This document shows positions 12,622 to 25,972 of a stretch of DNA of 64,000 nucleotides, piece by piece (position 1 is the first letter of the stretch; each line of letters starts with the position of its first letter). The translations under genes were made by a program, and so were the position numbers. The stretch spans positions 241,927 to 305,926 of the forward strand of contig JAANDG010000124.1 of assembly GCA_036852015.1 (NCBI GenBank). Direction: 5' to 3'. The DNA is from Pelodera strongyloides (taxonomy: Eukaryota > Nematoda > Chromadorea > Rhabditida > Rhabditidae). The notes under the pieces are model-generated. The model saw only the letters and a program-made list of their open reading frames with translations. It was not told where the DNA came from and ran no database searches.

Positions 12622-12788
12622 AGCGAAATGCTAGCCCCTTCGGAAAATTTGCATATGATAAGCAAATCCTATGTATCCTAGGCTAATTTTGTACGATCGT
12701 CCACGGCAATCGTACAAAATTAGCATAGGATACATAGGATTTGCTTATCATATGCAAATTTTCCAAATGGGCTAGCATTTCGCTTTAA
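12618..12788. mobile_element. TTAA snapback element, family A, copy 1
   Basis: This is a near-perfect 171-bp hairpin. The left arm starts TTAAAGCGAAATGCTAG and the right arm ends CTAGCATTTCGCTTTAA; the centre is GATCGTCCACGGCAATC. Other copies are at 19308-19478 and 57818-57980. The right TTAA ends 15 nt before the CAG that precedes the CRAL-TRIO start codon. Confidence 0.9.
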
Positions 12789-12806
12789 GATTTACTCGTT
12801 CAGAAT

Positions 12807-15800
12807 ATGAAATGCACCTTATCCCCAGAAGACCGTGAAATCTGCGATCGCATAGTGAAAAAAGCGGGGCTGCAAGACGATGAATATGCTAGACACACTT
12901 TCAACGTGCTTAGGTTTTTACAGGCCTACGAGAGGGAGGAGAAGGCTACCGTTAAGGTATGACTTTAACGTTACGTTTGGACTTAACTATGACGTTAAGG
13001 CATTTATCTCACAATCAGTTTGTGAAGCACCCAAAGCACATGAATTTCACCAGCTACGTGGATAAGCGCGCGTGCGCACCGCTATCCCTTTTACCTTACC
13101 AGAAACCAAAAACCTAGAGCTGGCCGGAGAGGGAGGCGTATTTCAGGCGCGTGAGTTCACTACATTGTTAAATATGGGTCGAACCCTATCTTTTCATCAT
13201 TTATCTATACAGTATTAATGCTTATACTTATAATTTTATAATGGCCCATCTCAGAAAAACATGAACTTATCATTATCTTTTACCAGGTCCTAAAGCGTCA
13301 CTGTCACCTTCGTAAGCGTATGGGTTGGACTGAATGGCCAGATCTACCAGAGGAACACTTCGACAGTCGAGTTCACAGGGCTGCCCCGCTCACCATAATA
13401 GGAAATAATCACCCTGAAGATAATAAGGTTCGATATATTAATATTCTGTCAATAATTTTCAGAGAGGGGGAGAGAGAGAGGAAAATAGAGAGTGTGTGTG
13501 AGAGAGAGTTTATCAATAGGTGCTCTAACCCTGTATCATTATGCGTTGGTAGGTTTGTTCCTATTTTAAATTCTATAAATTTCAGGTGACACTTTTTGAG
13601 AAAAGTGGAAAAATTGACATCGAGACGCTGTTGGACAATGTACGGGTAAGAATTAATTTCAGAACTAATTTCATTTTGCTAGGGCTGGGTCTCCTCATGA
13701 CTGTGAAATTGATTCTGTCCCGTTGCCCGAGACCACCGAAGCGCCGTACACTGACGAAGGTTGGCGTGCAAGCGGCAACCTACGGAGTGCAACTTGCACG
13801 CCACAACCCAACGGCGCGCCTTTTTTTGTACGCCGTAGCGTTGCCATGCACGCCAATTTTCGCGTTCAATGTACAGGTCATCAAAAGGTGCCCAACGAGA
13901 ACCACGTGGTTGCCGGCTACCGATAATTCGAATCCCACTTCGAGACTAGTTGGCGACCAATTGATAAAACCAATTGCACTATTTAGAAATTAGAGTTAAA
14001 GGGATCAGCTCACCTTAAATTGTGTATGTTTTTTTGTTTTTTATTTTCTATAAGGAATAAAAATTTGGAATAGAAAAAGTAGTGTTCAATTTCAATACTC
14101 ACGAAGATATTGGGTGATAAAGTGGTGGATTGATCGGGCCGAAATGCAAAAAGGGCAATTATCCTATACAAACAAGGCAGGACAATTGCCCTTTTTGCAT
14201 TTCGGCCCGATCAATCCGCCACTTTATCACCCAATATCTTCGTGAGTATTGAAATTGAACACTACTTTTTGTATTCCAAATTTTTACTATCCCTTATAGA
14301 AAATAAAGAAACAAAAAAACAGACGCAATTTAAGGTGAACCGATCCCTTTAACTTGTTTCGCTTTCAGGTTTCAGCTTTCATGCGGTCGCGGTTTCGATC
14401 CATGGAAGCGTTGCAAAGGCTCATTGTTGAACAAGAGGTAAACACTACATAGGCCGTATTCGTCAACACGCAGGGAGCCATCCCTGGCCTCCCCAGTGAG
14501 CTAAAGAGTGCGGGAGCGGAAGAGATTCAGAGCCCCCGTGACCCTAGAGAGGGCTCTCTGCGTGTTGGTGAATACGACCTAGATATTCACACAAAAACTC
14601 CCGCTTTATTGTTTGAGTTATTAACTACAACGTGCCATGTCGTGGCCCGGTAGAGATCCCAATTACTAGGGTACTGTAGCCTTGCAGCTGTAGAACTAGT
14701 TACTAGTCGAGCTAGGTACTTGGGTTTATTGCTTCGTGTATGTGCCTTTGAAACAGTACATCAATGATACAATTAAGATGCTGTCTTTTGTCGTGTTTTT
14801 TTACAAACCTTCGTAAGGTAAGCATCTCTAACTCTAGAGCATGCCTATGTATCTAATTCTGAAAACTTCAGAAGCTTACCGGAAAACAATCGGGTGGTCT
14901 GCTAGTAATGGACCTCGACGGGCTCTCTTTATCTTCACGACTTCTTACCATATTGGCAGGTGTTGTGATTGCTTACATTCAATTGTAGCTGTAATAGCCA
15001 CAGCAAAAACCAAGTTTCACAAAAACGGTCATGAGGTGGTCACGAAATGGCCTTTTGTTACGACGTATTCGCAGCCATTTCCAATGATTGAGCACCTCGG
15101 TCGCGGTAACCATACAACACCGTGCCTTGGTTTTCACGTCGCACCATCAGTTAATGTCAATGTCAACGTTCTAACCTTATCCCTAATAACTTACCATATA
15201 AATGAGAAGAGTTTACTATTTGTTCGTGTGAACGAAACGAAATTCTACGTTTCAAGCATTTGGTATAAGCAGTCCCTTTTCGCAACTCTTCAAAATAAGC
15301 GCCTGCAAATTTTATTGCATAAACCGAAGATACGTTTCAGTCGTTTCATATAAACCTGCAGTATGATTATTTAGTAGGATCGCCTGAGTATAGTCGCCTC
15401 AGGTGGGGATAGCCGTCTGGTACCACAGCCGTCTGGCAAAGAAACTGGAACCAACATAAAAACCCATATTTCTAGGTCCATATCGTATCATGTGGGGCAC
15501 TCTGTTCGAACAATATCCACAAATAATCAACCAAATTGTGATTATCAACGCTCCAAAATTCGTAAACATACTCTATTCAACGTGTATTCCCTTCATACCA
15601 GCGGATTATAGAGTGAGTTACGCAATTTTTTAAAGCGAAACACCGGCCGGTTTCTGAAACACGTTGTGGACAGCTGAATCCTTACGTATTTACGCTAATT
15701 TACTCGAATTTAGCTCCATTTTTTATTCTAAATTATGTTCATTTGCATATGCTGCATAAGAAAGCTGGTGAACTTGATGCGTTTCAAAAACCGGCCGGCA

Positions 15801-17128
15801 TTTCGCTTTATTACTGGTCTCATCAACCAAAGGATACTGATTTCACGAAAAATAATACATCTAACAGAGTTAATTGCAATTAACTTCACTTATATATAAT
15901 TCATTCTAGCTTATCGTTATCTTTGTCTCGTGTCTTCCTGTTTCCACAAAGAATCTGTAATGTTTTGTTGTTGATACTTGTTACGTGCATAATTAGGTGT
16001 ATAATTAGTACACCTTCTAATTCTAATGATACCTCTAATGAGCGGCCTTTAGAAGTAATTTAGAAGAACAATAGAACTCTGTTTCAGGCTCGTATGATCA
16101 TCTGCAGTAACGATGATCCACGCGACACGCTACACAAGTTCATACATCCCGACTATGTGCCACACCCGTACAACAACGACAAGGAGAGTTATGATATGCT
16201 ACTGCCGGTAAGTATAGACGTGATTTTTGAAAACGTATGCAACCAATTCAGCGCACATGTGGCGCACGTGCCGCGCACTCTTTCTCTGAGCTCGTATCTT
16301 CCTTTGACCTACACCCGCCGCGCACCGTTTTTCGCCATAGGTGAGCGGCGCAATTGCTTGATAATTAACAATTATCTTCCTTCCAGGATCCTGAAACCGA
16401 GCTGTCCTGGGATGTCGATCCCGACGTCGACATGGAGACGGTCTCAGTCCCGGCCGGAGGTTTAATTGACAAAGTCTTCAAATGGGACGAAGGACAACGG
16501 ATAAGATTCCACTTATTACATCAAGACGATCTCCAGTTCGCCGTCTACCACTCGCAAACAGAAAATGACCCAACGGTGCGTTTCTTATCAATTGCCTACT
16601 CTAATTGCCTCGAGTTAACTTCTTAACTACGGTAGTTCGTAGAGGTATAACTGTGTGGGCTTTAGCCGTTATGCACAAGGATTCAGCAAACTTTTTTCCA
16701 GTGGACCAGAATAGAACCTACACCCCTGGTACCAACAACAGTACGCTATCTCACTTTCAGGACGAAATCGAAGTCTTCGCTCGGAGCGAGAGACCGGGTC
16801 TCAAACGGATCGACGTTTGGGAATGGACTGCCCGGGAATCGGGAATTTTCAAACTTCGATTCGGCAACGAGAAGGCCTGGTTCTGTTCAGTGTCCATGCA
16901 ATACAGGTAGGACTTAGCTGTGTTCTGGTTTTGACTGCCGGGAAACGCCTCGCCAAGAAAATCTACAGTTTTCAAGTGTCGCATATAAACTTGGGTGGTA
17001 CACCCATGACCCAATTAACTCTCACCGTATTTCTTTACATCATTTTACACCTAACTCTGAACCCATTCAGGATCGACATACATCAAGACGGCCAATGGGT
17101 ACGACAATACGCTAATTCCGAAAATTGA
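12807..17128 (+). CDS. SEC14-like CRAL-TRIO/GOLD lipid-transfer protein, 10 exons
   Basis: Exons: 12807-12956, 13287-13427, 13586-13645, 14369-14437, 14872-14959, 15476-15612, 16088-16207, 16387-16575, 16761-16906, 17071-17128. They sum to 1158 nt, 385 residues (SEC14L2 has 403). An N-terminal CRAL-TRIO_N-like helix region (RHTFNVLRFLQAYEREEK) is followed by the SEC14 lipid-binding fold (GGLLVMDLDGLSLSSR, IVIINAPKFVNILYS, KFIHPDYVPHPY). A C-terminal GOLD domain has the closing pattern DVWEWTARESGIFKLRFGN. Such proteins move or present hydrophobic lipids at membranes. The architecture matches metazoan SEC14L and the nematode CTG/CGR-1 group; I cannot pick an orthologue. The start follows TTCAG by 3 nt, suggesting trans-splicing. 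A continuous reading through 16701-16760 was rejected because skipping it keeps frame and homology. Confidence 0.93.
13996..14352. mobile_element. TTAA snapback element, family H, in CRAL-TRIO intron 3
   Basis: A 357-bp near-perfect hairpin runs from TTAAAGGGATCAGCTCACC to CGATCCCTTTAA. The central arms include TTGATCGGGCCGAAATGC and its mirror. It fills about half the intron; its right TTAA ends 16 nt before the splice acceptor at 14368. Confidence 0.9.
14450..14582. mobile_element. Family C MITE, copy 2 (CRAL-TRIO intron 4)
   Basis: The left end is TAGGCCGTATTCGTCAACACG and the right end CGTGTTGGTGAATACGACCT. The core GCTAAAGAGTGCGGG and GAGATTCAGAGC matches other family C members. Confidence 0.85.
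15630..15811. mobile_element. TTAA element, family B, copy 1
   Basis: It starts TTAAAGCGAAACACCGGCC and ends GGCCGGCATTTCGCTTTA, with TTTGCATATGC and GCATAAGAAAGCTGG inside. The right TTAA has become TTAT. It begins 18 nt after the donor of exon 15476-15612. Confidence 0.88.
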
Positions 17129-17231
17129 TTCTCGCATCTTTTAATCCTTCCACTGGTAACTAATTGCTGGTAACAGAACACCAAATACTGTTACCAGTGC
17201 TTCACCAATCAACCCGCCTTACCAGCGAATG

Positions 17232-17237
17232 AATAAA
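17232..17237 (+). terminator. AATAAA polyadenylation signal of CRAL-TRIO gene
   Basis: A canonical hexamer lies about 105 nt after the TGA stop; several later AT-rich hexamers exist, so the exact site is not certain. Confidence 0.55.
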
Positions 17238-18463
17238 CTAAACCACACACATTCTTCAAAATCAAGCACAACCCACTGTATAAATATTTTATTTGTTTAA
17301 ACTTCTCATACACGAATACACTAAAAATATAAATCAAAGCGGAAAGAGAGAGAATTTTTGAACGTTAAGAACGAAGAGGTTGAAGATACCGCTGATTAAT
17401 TGGCGTTTCAAAGGGACACTCACACACGGGACTGACTGACTGATTGACTGAAAGCGGTATGGCACCGGTTTCACAAACCACGTGCAATACCGCTTGAAAG
17501 GCGGGGGAAATGGGCACTCACTTTCTTGGGCACCTCCTGGGGCTGGGAAAGGGGCATACTTATCGGGTGGAGACTAAACAATGGAGATCTTCGAATAGGT
17601 TTCTAGCGTCTCCAACCCAATAAGCAGAGGACTTCAGGCAGGACGGGATTAAGGCGGAATGACACGTGGTCTGTGAAACGTATGCTGGAAACCACTTCCA
17701 GCACAAAATGCACCTAATACCCAGCATTCATTTCACAAACCGCGTGTCACGCCACTTTAACAAAAACAGAGGAACAATGAATATCATCATTACTCAAGAG
17801 AGTTTCAATCTCCGGCAATAAACATTACGCCTACTTTTGCAAAGGTACAAAGAAGAAAAGAAGGGTATTCTAAATGATGACTGGCAATTCTCCTAATTGT
17901 AAATAGGAAAAGATTCCAATGAACATTCTCAATTAGTCGGATTACCCATGTCATCACTAGAGAAAAGCCTAATTAGAATTTCTATAAAATGAGAGACAAG
18001 AATGAGCGGAGAGAGACAGAGTGACAGAGAGTGAGGGAGAAAAGATGCAGAGAAGGAACAAAAAATACTAAACTATCGCTAACTAGCAAGTGAAAATAAC
18101 CTAGTAATTTTTCTCTGAATCATAGAAATAAGCACAAAGGCCAATAAGGGCATTAGCACAACACGTCTTGGGCTTAACACTACCTAAGTACGGCATACGA
18201 CAGGGACCAATTAGATGCAAACTAGATTCTACCAATTAGCAAGATAATTAGATACTATTAATAATAGAAACACTAGCAATTGATAATGGAACATGGGAAG
18301 ATGACAAGCAATTCAACAAGGCAAATTCTCTTTGGAGGAATTCTAGAGGAAGCAGCAATAACAAACGGGAAGGCCTAAGCCTAAGCCGAGCTCTACCAGC
18401 ATCATATTAGCATAACATACCAACTACACACTACAGCAAATGACCAAATTACAGACACTAGGG

Positions 18464-18576
18464 GTTACGGTAGAACAACCGGTTTTTGAAACATTTGTTG
18501 GACACCTTCATTTCCATATGTTGTATGCAAATGAATACACTTTACGTTTCAAAATCCGGCTGTTCTGCCGCTTTAA
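18464..18576. mobile_element. Divergent family B-like element
   Basis: Arms read CCGGTTTTTGAAACATTTG and TTACGTTTCAAAATCCGGC. It ends GCCGCTTTAAG with TTAA at 18573-18576, and the left TTAA is lost. Confidence 0.65.
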
Positions 18577-19307
18577 GAACTTGCTGGCAGTTATCGGCAT
18601 AATGATGCTACTTATGAATAGACAAGTGATGATGAAATCGATAAAAAATAGGTATACTAATATAGCACAGACAGATAGAGAGATAAGATATTACTATATC
18701 CTCACACTCAAACATACTCTCACCAAGCATTCCATGCAAATCGAGCGTATGAAGGCCGCTGAATGGAACCGGCAGCGGGGTTTCTAATCAAAATTCTTCG
18801 GATCAATATTCTTCCCAGGAACAAAGAACAAACTAATATGGGCATGGTCCAAAAAATCAAAAACTGAGACAGAAAACCCGCTACCGCATACCATTCCTCA
18901 TGTGTTGCACACAAACGAATCAAATCTATCAAATAATAATCAACTAAAACCAAATCTAGAAATACACAAAGATGCGCGAGAGATTGTGAATATACACGAC
19001 GAGGCGACGAGAGAGAGTAGAGAAAAGAGAGATAGTAGCGAGCAAATAATAATCAATACGAGGATGAAAATCGGGTAATCAAAGAACACTCAAATAGACA
19101 AAACAAGCAAACAAAAAACGAAAAAGAGAACCTGTAGAGTGTTGAGAGCAATGGTAAAACGATGATGAATATTTGAATATTCAGAATAAAAAGAGAATCA
19201 ATGTACAAGAAGAAGAATAAGGAAAACAAGGAACAATCAATATTGGACGCTGCGAGCGGCACAAATATATATGAAACAACAAATTCACAACACGTGATCC
19301 GAATCCT

Positions 19308-19478
19308 TTAAAGCGAAATGCTAGCCCCTTTGGAAAATTTGCATATGATAAGCAAATCCAATGTATCCTATGCTAATTTTGTACGATCGTCCACGGCAAT
19401 CGTACAAAATTAGCATAGGATACATAGGATTTGCTTATCATATGCAAATTTTCCAAAGGGGCTAGCAGTTCGCTTTAA
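19308..19478. mobile_element. TTAA snapback element, family A, copy 2
   Basis: This is a 171-bp hairpin almost identical to 12618-12788, differing at a few positions (for example GCTAGCAGTTCGC on the right). Both TTAA ends are intact. Confidence 0.9.
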
Positions 19479-20115
19479 AGGGATAGGACACGCGTGTGGC
19501 AACAATAGACAGTATACCGGGGGAGGTGGGAACACAAGGGTACAGTTCTAAACTCAAGACTACAGTACACCAAGGTTCAGTTCCCAGCTCCCGGGTACAC
19601 TATCCCAAATGGGGAGGGGAAGGGGGACGGGGACGGGGAGGGCAAGGGCACTTTCACTGACGAGACTGGGGAGATAATTATCAATTATCAGGACGCAGGC
19701 GCGGCTCTCAACAAGGGGACGACACAGGGTATGAGGGAACACAAAAAGGGTAACAAGGACTAGCACACACTCACTCAGGAGGAGGGACGAGTAGTAATAA
19801 AGTGGGCAATCAGCGCAGGGACCAATTTCACCAAAAACGACTTCGAAGGTGACTACCTTTGTGCCTTTTGGGTACAAAGTACAAACTACACTTCTCCGTC
19901 AATTTCAATGAAACCAGTCTCAGACTGGGCCGGGCTCTGAGAGAAACACACTCACTCTATCAGTCAACACCCACAAAGTGACACACACGACACAACACGC
20001 TCTCATATGATAGCAACAACAAAGAGGAGACTAGCACACTTCGGGCCGGGAATGCAGGATGCACAAAAGGGCACCACACGGAACATCATGGAATATGAAA
20101 CAACGCTTTTCACGC

Positions 20116-23100
20116 TTAAAACGACCACCCGCCACCGGGGGCAGCGGCAGCGCCGTCAAATGGACCCACTCCGGCCGGACCGGGCTGCGGTTCATCATCG
20201 TAATCAGCACTGAAAAACATAGTATATTACATAACAAACAAAACAAAAAAGGAAAGCTATGGGACGCGGTGGCTCACCGATAAAAAAAAATCACAATTAG
20301 ATTTTTACATTTAGATAACTTTTGGTTACGTTTTTCTCATTTTAAGTTGAAAGAGTAAATTGGGGCAAAACGCTCATTTTATAGGAAATAAAATTACGGT
20401 ACCTCACTCTTTCTTAAATATGAAAATTGCCAAGGTCCACTGTTTATGTTTGTTTTCATCAACTACTTTAGATCAAAGAGCAAATACTAATACGGTAGAA
20501 TGTCTCGTTACCATTGATACTGGATATATTTTCAATCAACCGTAAAATATACTTAGAAGAACACAACTAAAAAATAAAAACAAGTAATAACGAAAAAAAC
20601 ATACGCAAAGTAGTGCTCGATAATCTCGTAGGCCAACTTGTAAATCTCTTCGTTCTCGTGATTTTGAAGATGCTCAATTCTGTCCAAACCTACACGTAAA
20701 AATAATTCCATTTCTTTTATGTGTCACATAAAAAAAAGAACCAAAAGGCTGTGTCACATAAAAAGGAACCAACGGCATAAAAAAGGAACCAACGGCTGTG
20801 TCATATAAAAAAGGAACCAAAGGCTGTGTCACATACAAAAGGGAGATTTTTCTCCTAAACCTCTATGAATAAGGAAAACTCTCAGTTCTCCTATATTTCA
20901 AAATGTTTCAACAAATATCAAGTAAGGCCAAAGTACAAACTAAAAAAAAAAAAATCAATAACATCAACAAAAACATACCTCCACATTCTTCAATCTGTGT
21001 GCACACGGCTTCAGTTCTATCTGTTGTGGCTGCCATTTTCAAAATGTTATTCAGTCCATCGAGAACAACCTGCAGGGAACAAAAAGAACATAGACTATAG
21101 AGTGAAAAGTGAAAAAGTTAGTTCATCACGGTCTACGGGTCTACCTTCTAAAATGCCGCACGCACATCGATTATCTAGAGTCAACGGCTCAAAGTACCTG
21201 CCAAAGTGCAACAAAAACAAGTAGAAAAATCAAAACAAACGAAATATACATACAAACCACATAAATCTACAATCGCGTCGCGAAACAAAGAGTGACAAGG
21301 GAAAAACATACATGCAGTATCTGGGTGTCCTTGATGCTCAATAGATTGCAGAATGGAGCAATCACTCCCAAATCGACCTGAAAAAGAGTTGTGTGTAAAT
21401 AGTGAAAATTGACCCAAACATGGACGCTTTATGATTCCTTTCTATTGCAAAATTCAATCTTACACACCTAGCAAAATGTGAACTTGAGCTATTAACCATA
21501 AATACCATGTCTCTTCTAGAGTACACAATACAATGCACAGTAGCGGATACAAAATTAAAATTAAATACATGTTTCAATTTCCACCTGACAGGTGTGTGCT
21601 TCATACTTCATTGCTAATAAATGTTCAAAGTTCACTTTACAAAAAAAGTAATAATACTCTAGAAAGACGGAAAGACTGAAACAGACCATAGCCATGACTT
21701 GATCCGGTTTTCCGGAAATGGTCACGTTGGAAATTGCCCAAGCGGCCTCCTTTTGAGTGGCGTAGTCTCCCTAAACGCAAGCGGTTCAGATTCACCATCA
21801 GCAAACCAATGTAACAGAATACAGCTACTTATTCTCTTGTGAAACATTGTTTTTTTACCCGTACTTGTTTTTACCCGGAGCACGCACAAGCATACCTACA
21901 GAACAAAAGAAGCACGTGAGAATACAGCGTCCATGCTGCGTTTGAAAAACCGGATGTTATACTGCTTTAATCCAACAACCTACTCAATATCTTCCACTTA
22001 CGACTTTTGATAACCAATCCATTACAGGAGTTTTCACATGTTTACAACACCAAAGCTACTTTTAAGAAACAACTCCCAAGTCCTTATGAAAAAAAAAAAC
22101 CGTCAGAGCACATTTGCTACAGGCCGAAAATGCTCATAATAATTGTAAAAAAAGAGATTCTCATACGGAAGAACGGAAGGAAACAAAATTTAACAAAAAT
22201 ATATATAACAAACATACCTTGGACAGTAGTGAGATAATCATGGGCAACAGTCCCGCCTCAATTACAAGCTGTACTTGATCGACGTTTCCAGCAGTAATGT
22301 TTGACAAAAACCAAACTGCTTCCTAAAATAATGCCGACTTCTTACTGATGCAAATCACAAATGCGTGTGCCATTTAGTCTTTGTGGAGTAACTTAAAACC
22401 TAGATTCACAGCTTCATTCACGCCTCAGAATTATTCCGATATTTGGCTCATCGACTCGCACATCGCCGAATATTAAAATATATAGTCAAAATAAGGATTC
22501 CATAAATGAAAATCAAATTAACATAAATTAACTTCTCATTTCCCAACAAACCATACCTTATTGATCTTGTCCTTATAATGGGTAAGTAGTTTGGGCATCT
22601 GCTGTAAAACTCCACAATCAAGAACAAGCTGCGTTTGCTCATCGGTTCCTAAAGTCAAAAATACAAATTAACAATTCCTAGCTAAATGAACTCCGTTCTT
22701 ATAGTGCATATACATATATAAGAATATAAGAAAATACTGTAACAACCAAAATAATAAGGTAACTAGTTCTCAAAAAAAAATCAAGCGTTTTGGTTCAGTA
22801 GTTTTTGAGCTATTAATTGCCAAGTACTCCGAGGTCCGAGAAACCCCCGGCGAAGGACCCAAAATAGAGTTAAAAACCAAAAACTCACCGGTGACAATAT
22901 TTCCGACAGCCCTCAGGGAAGCAGTCTGAACCTTCACATCCTCGTGACCCAAAAGAGGGATCAATTTGGGCACCTAAATATTAATTTTACATCATAGCAT
23001 GAAAATACATTTTTTTTACATTCCTCAGCCATTAATCCAGAAAAAACTTCGATACGATGTACAAAAATCTTGGTAATCTAAATACTATTTTGAACATGTA

Positions 23101-25972
23101 ATATTTGATTACAAAGTTTTTGTACATGTTATCCAAGTGCATTATTTCGCTTTTGCTATTTTCAGCATAAAATATTCAATATAACATGTGGTTCTTGCAC
23201 TTACAGGCCTCGTATAAACGAGAAAAGTCCGAACATATAAAAAAAATCAATAAATAAAAACCATACTTACCACTCCACTGTCGATAACCTTCTGAATCTG
23301 ATCATTTCCACCGTCGGTCAAATACGAAATTGCCCAAACAGTGTCAACGAGTATATTGGCGTCCGTGTGATGAATCAACAGCACCAGGGCGGGCAGAATA
23401 GCGTCAATGATAGCGTCGCTTGGTGGTGGGTCCTAGAGGAAACATAGAGCATATACAACACAAAAAAGATATACAATAAGAAATAGAAAGTTGCATAAAA
23501 AAAAAGAATAGCACCTCGACAAATGGCTTTTTCTATGGTTTTCGCGCACTACTAACTTTATAGCTGATATCCCCCAAATCGGTTTCACATTTCTCATACA
23601 TGAAACAAACAAGAGATATCATCACAAAAATGTCATCAGACCCTGTTATAAACCCCGAATTCGCCAAATACCAGAAAGCGGTAAGTGGTACTCATAACTG
23701 GTCCAAAAATTCACCTTGCTTCTGCACAAGTTGACAAGCACCCAGGTGACATTTCTGAGGAATCCAATCGGAATCTCAGGCCGGATGAACACCAACAAGG
23801 GAGCGACGATTCCGAGCTCAACGCAGTAGTCACGATAGTGGGGACCGTCACCTGTAGACAAATTCAACTATTGTCAAACAGTAAAACAAGAAAGGGAACA
23901 TGGTTACTATTTAAAAAAAAATCTTCCATTTAAGGGATGTCGATGTCAATGATCTTCGCCTAGCAAGAAGCCCAATCGTACAAATTCAAATACTGCAACT
24001 CAAGATATACATGCATTTTACTTCCTTTATCAATTAGGCAAATAATTTAACAAAAATATTCACTGCTAAATGATACCATACCTCTCGAACTCGAACACAA
24101 CCAACATTCAGACCAGAAAATCAAATCCTATACGCATATGTGTAAATAAAAAAAGCAAGCGAAAGATAAAAATTTACCTATGATATTTCCGAGTGCCCAG
24201 ACTGCCTGTTCGCAAACATTCATGTTGGGAGAGGAGAGCAATTGAAGGAAGAGAGGAACAGCACCCGACTCCACCTGTAAGCAATTATTCGCATATTCCA
24301 TTTACATTGCTATATCAATATCAAAACAAACTACACTAAAGTTGATGGAATCGTGCACGATTAGTGACGTTCATCAGTTGTGACTGGGAGGGAGACACTA
24401 TATCAATACCAACACAAACTACACGTACACGGTACAACTTGCAATTCTTTCTTAATAAATTGATTGTTCAACGTATGCATTGCAATATACCACAACGTCT
24501 ACAATACCACATTCATCTATTGCACTAATAATAATTTTCGAGAATTCGAGTAAAATAAAAGAGAACGATAAGAAAGAAAGTAAGTAAGAACATACAACAG
24601 CTTTGGTTTGTTCCGATGTTCCAGATGCGATGTTCGTCAGTGCCCATGCAGCCTCGAATTGAAGGTGAACACTGGAAAAACGTTTATTAGACTGACATAA
24701 CAGTGGTTACATATTCATTCCACTAGGCCAGGAAGACCAAAGCTGCAAATAACTTAGATGATAGGTAAGTAGGCTACATAGTTATACAGGTAAAATCAGT
24801 TCACGTTATCGTCTCCACACAATCCGGGTTCGAACGCCGAACCCAAACATTGCTCAATACAATACCACTTACTGTACTGAAAGAACATATATTAAAGCGA
24901 AATAACGGCCGGTTTTTGAAACGCATCAAGTACACCTTATACAAATGGACATAAATTAGAAAAAAAATCGAGCTACATTCGAGTAAATTAGAATAAATAC
25001 GTAATAATTCAGATGTCCACGATGCATTTCAAAAACCGGCCGGTATTTCGCTTTAAGTATATGTGTGAAGATACATATTTTAAACAAGTTGTATTCATAC
25101 TGTACAGTTACTCACTTTGTCGATGAAAGACAGCCAACGAGGATTGGAAGCAATCCGCTCTTAATCAGATCATCGATAGGTGGGTTCTTATCAGATGACA
25201 GCATTTTACGAGCCTGAAATACGTACAAATTACAAAGTTTTCATCAGTTCACGTCATTGTTTTCGTAAGTTGAAAACATCACTCTGCCCAGCCGAATGAC
25301 AAGGTCAATATAACCTCGCGTCTTATTAAACTTGATAAATAAGTGTAAAAACTCATTTAGTAATACACCATCTCAATTGTTAGTGTTATTGTCATGCTAT
25401 ACGCTACCACTAAACACTAACGACTGGTTTTTTTTATCACTAGGTTCCTCTTATTCCAAGTTTAGTACATGTTCTGGCCATACTAGTTTTAGCAGATGTA
25501 TGAAATAAACAATTCTTCAGAGAAAAGACAGGAATAGAGGAAACAACTGAATAAAATATTTACCGACTGCACAGCTTGAAGGACCTTCTCCTCATCATCA
25601 GACCGGGCAGTTTGGACCAAAGTCATCAACGAAGCCGAGTCATAAACTCCAGCCGGAGGCGGGGTGGTGGAGGCATCTTTTCCATCATCGCTAAATAATT
25701 ATTCGATATTTACTAAATAATAAAAGACAGGCCCGATCGGCCCGCAATAGATCCTATGTACTCAATAAACACGTTTTTTGAATAAAGTTGAATCAGAATC
25801 ATGCTTCGTAAACTCACCCTTCCGACGTGAGATTTCTTCGCTTCGATAGCAAATCTTCTCTCTTTTCTTTCCTGATGCTAACGACTTCATCAGCACGGTT
25901 TTTCCTCAAGGATTCCGCCTCTTTGCCAGTGTTTTTAAACTGACTTTGAAACCTTGAGTCGGCTGGATTCAT
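20116..25972 (-). CDS. KPNA4: Importin subunit alpha (KPNA3/KPNA4 clade), 15 exons
   Basis: Exons (minus): 25818-25972, 25564-25690, 25116-25213, 24596-24671, 24178-24274, 23715-23851, 23271-23432, 22889-22973, 22557-22648, 22218-22322, 21687-21770, 21312-21377, 20979-21069, 20605-20689, 20116-20209. They sum to 1554 nt, 517 residues (human KPNA4 has 521). An N-terminal importin-beta-binding domain ([14 protein letters not shown]) precedes armadillo repeats with the NLS-binding W..xN motifs: [45 protein letters not shown] and [10 protein letters not shown]. The C-terminal [19 protein letters not shown] is typical of the alpha-3/4 clade; the tail is Gly/Pro/Ala-rich. It carries classical NLS cargo into the nucleus with importin beta. 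The symbol marks the clade, since KPNA3 and KPNA4 cannot be separated here. The ATG lies 5 nt after a TTTCAG. Confidence 0.97.
20718..20850. repeat. Minisatellite in last importin alpha intron
   Basis: About four imperfect units contain GGCTGTGTCACATAAAAAAG and GGAACCAA. The minus-strand sense is T-rich and lies in the intron before the final exon. Confidence 0.85.
24892..25056. mobile_element. TTAA element, family B, copy 2 (importin alpha intron)
   Basis: It starts TTAAAGCGAAATAACGGCC and ends CCGGTATTTCGCTTTAA. GAAACGCATC and GATGCATTTC are the mirrored inner arms. Confidence 0.88.

Larger units (their letters stand above)
17129..20115. other. Convergent intergenic region, CRAL-TRIO to importin alpha
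   Basis: No exon with supported splice sites was found. An AATAAA at 17232-17237 is the likely polyadenylation signal of the CRAL-TRIO gene. The gap contains degenerate family E ends (AAAGCGGTATGGCACCGG at ~17447; ACACGTGGTCTGTGAAACG at ~17661), a family B relative at 18464-18576, GA-rich simple sequence near 18000-18060, and family A copy 2. An open frame at 19560-19877 shows no recognisable motif. Confidence 0.65.

Noticed and set aside
16605..16760. Extra coding stretch joined to the GOLD exon (VDQNRTYTPGTNN)
   Set aside because: Its acceptor at ~16700 is out of phase with the exon ending 16575, while joining 16575 directly to 16761 keeps frame and the family pattern.
19560..19877. 105-codon minus-strand frame
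   Set aside because: No motif, no splice context, low-complexity G-rich source DNA.
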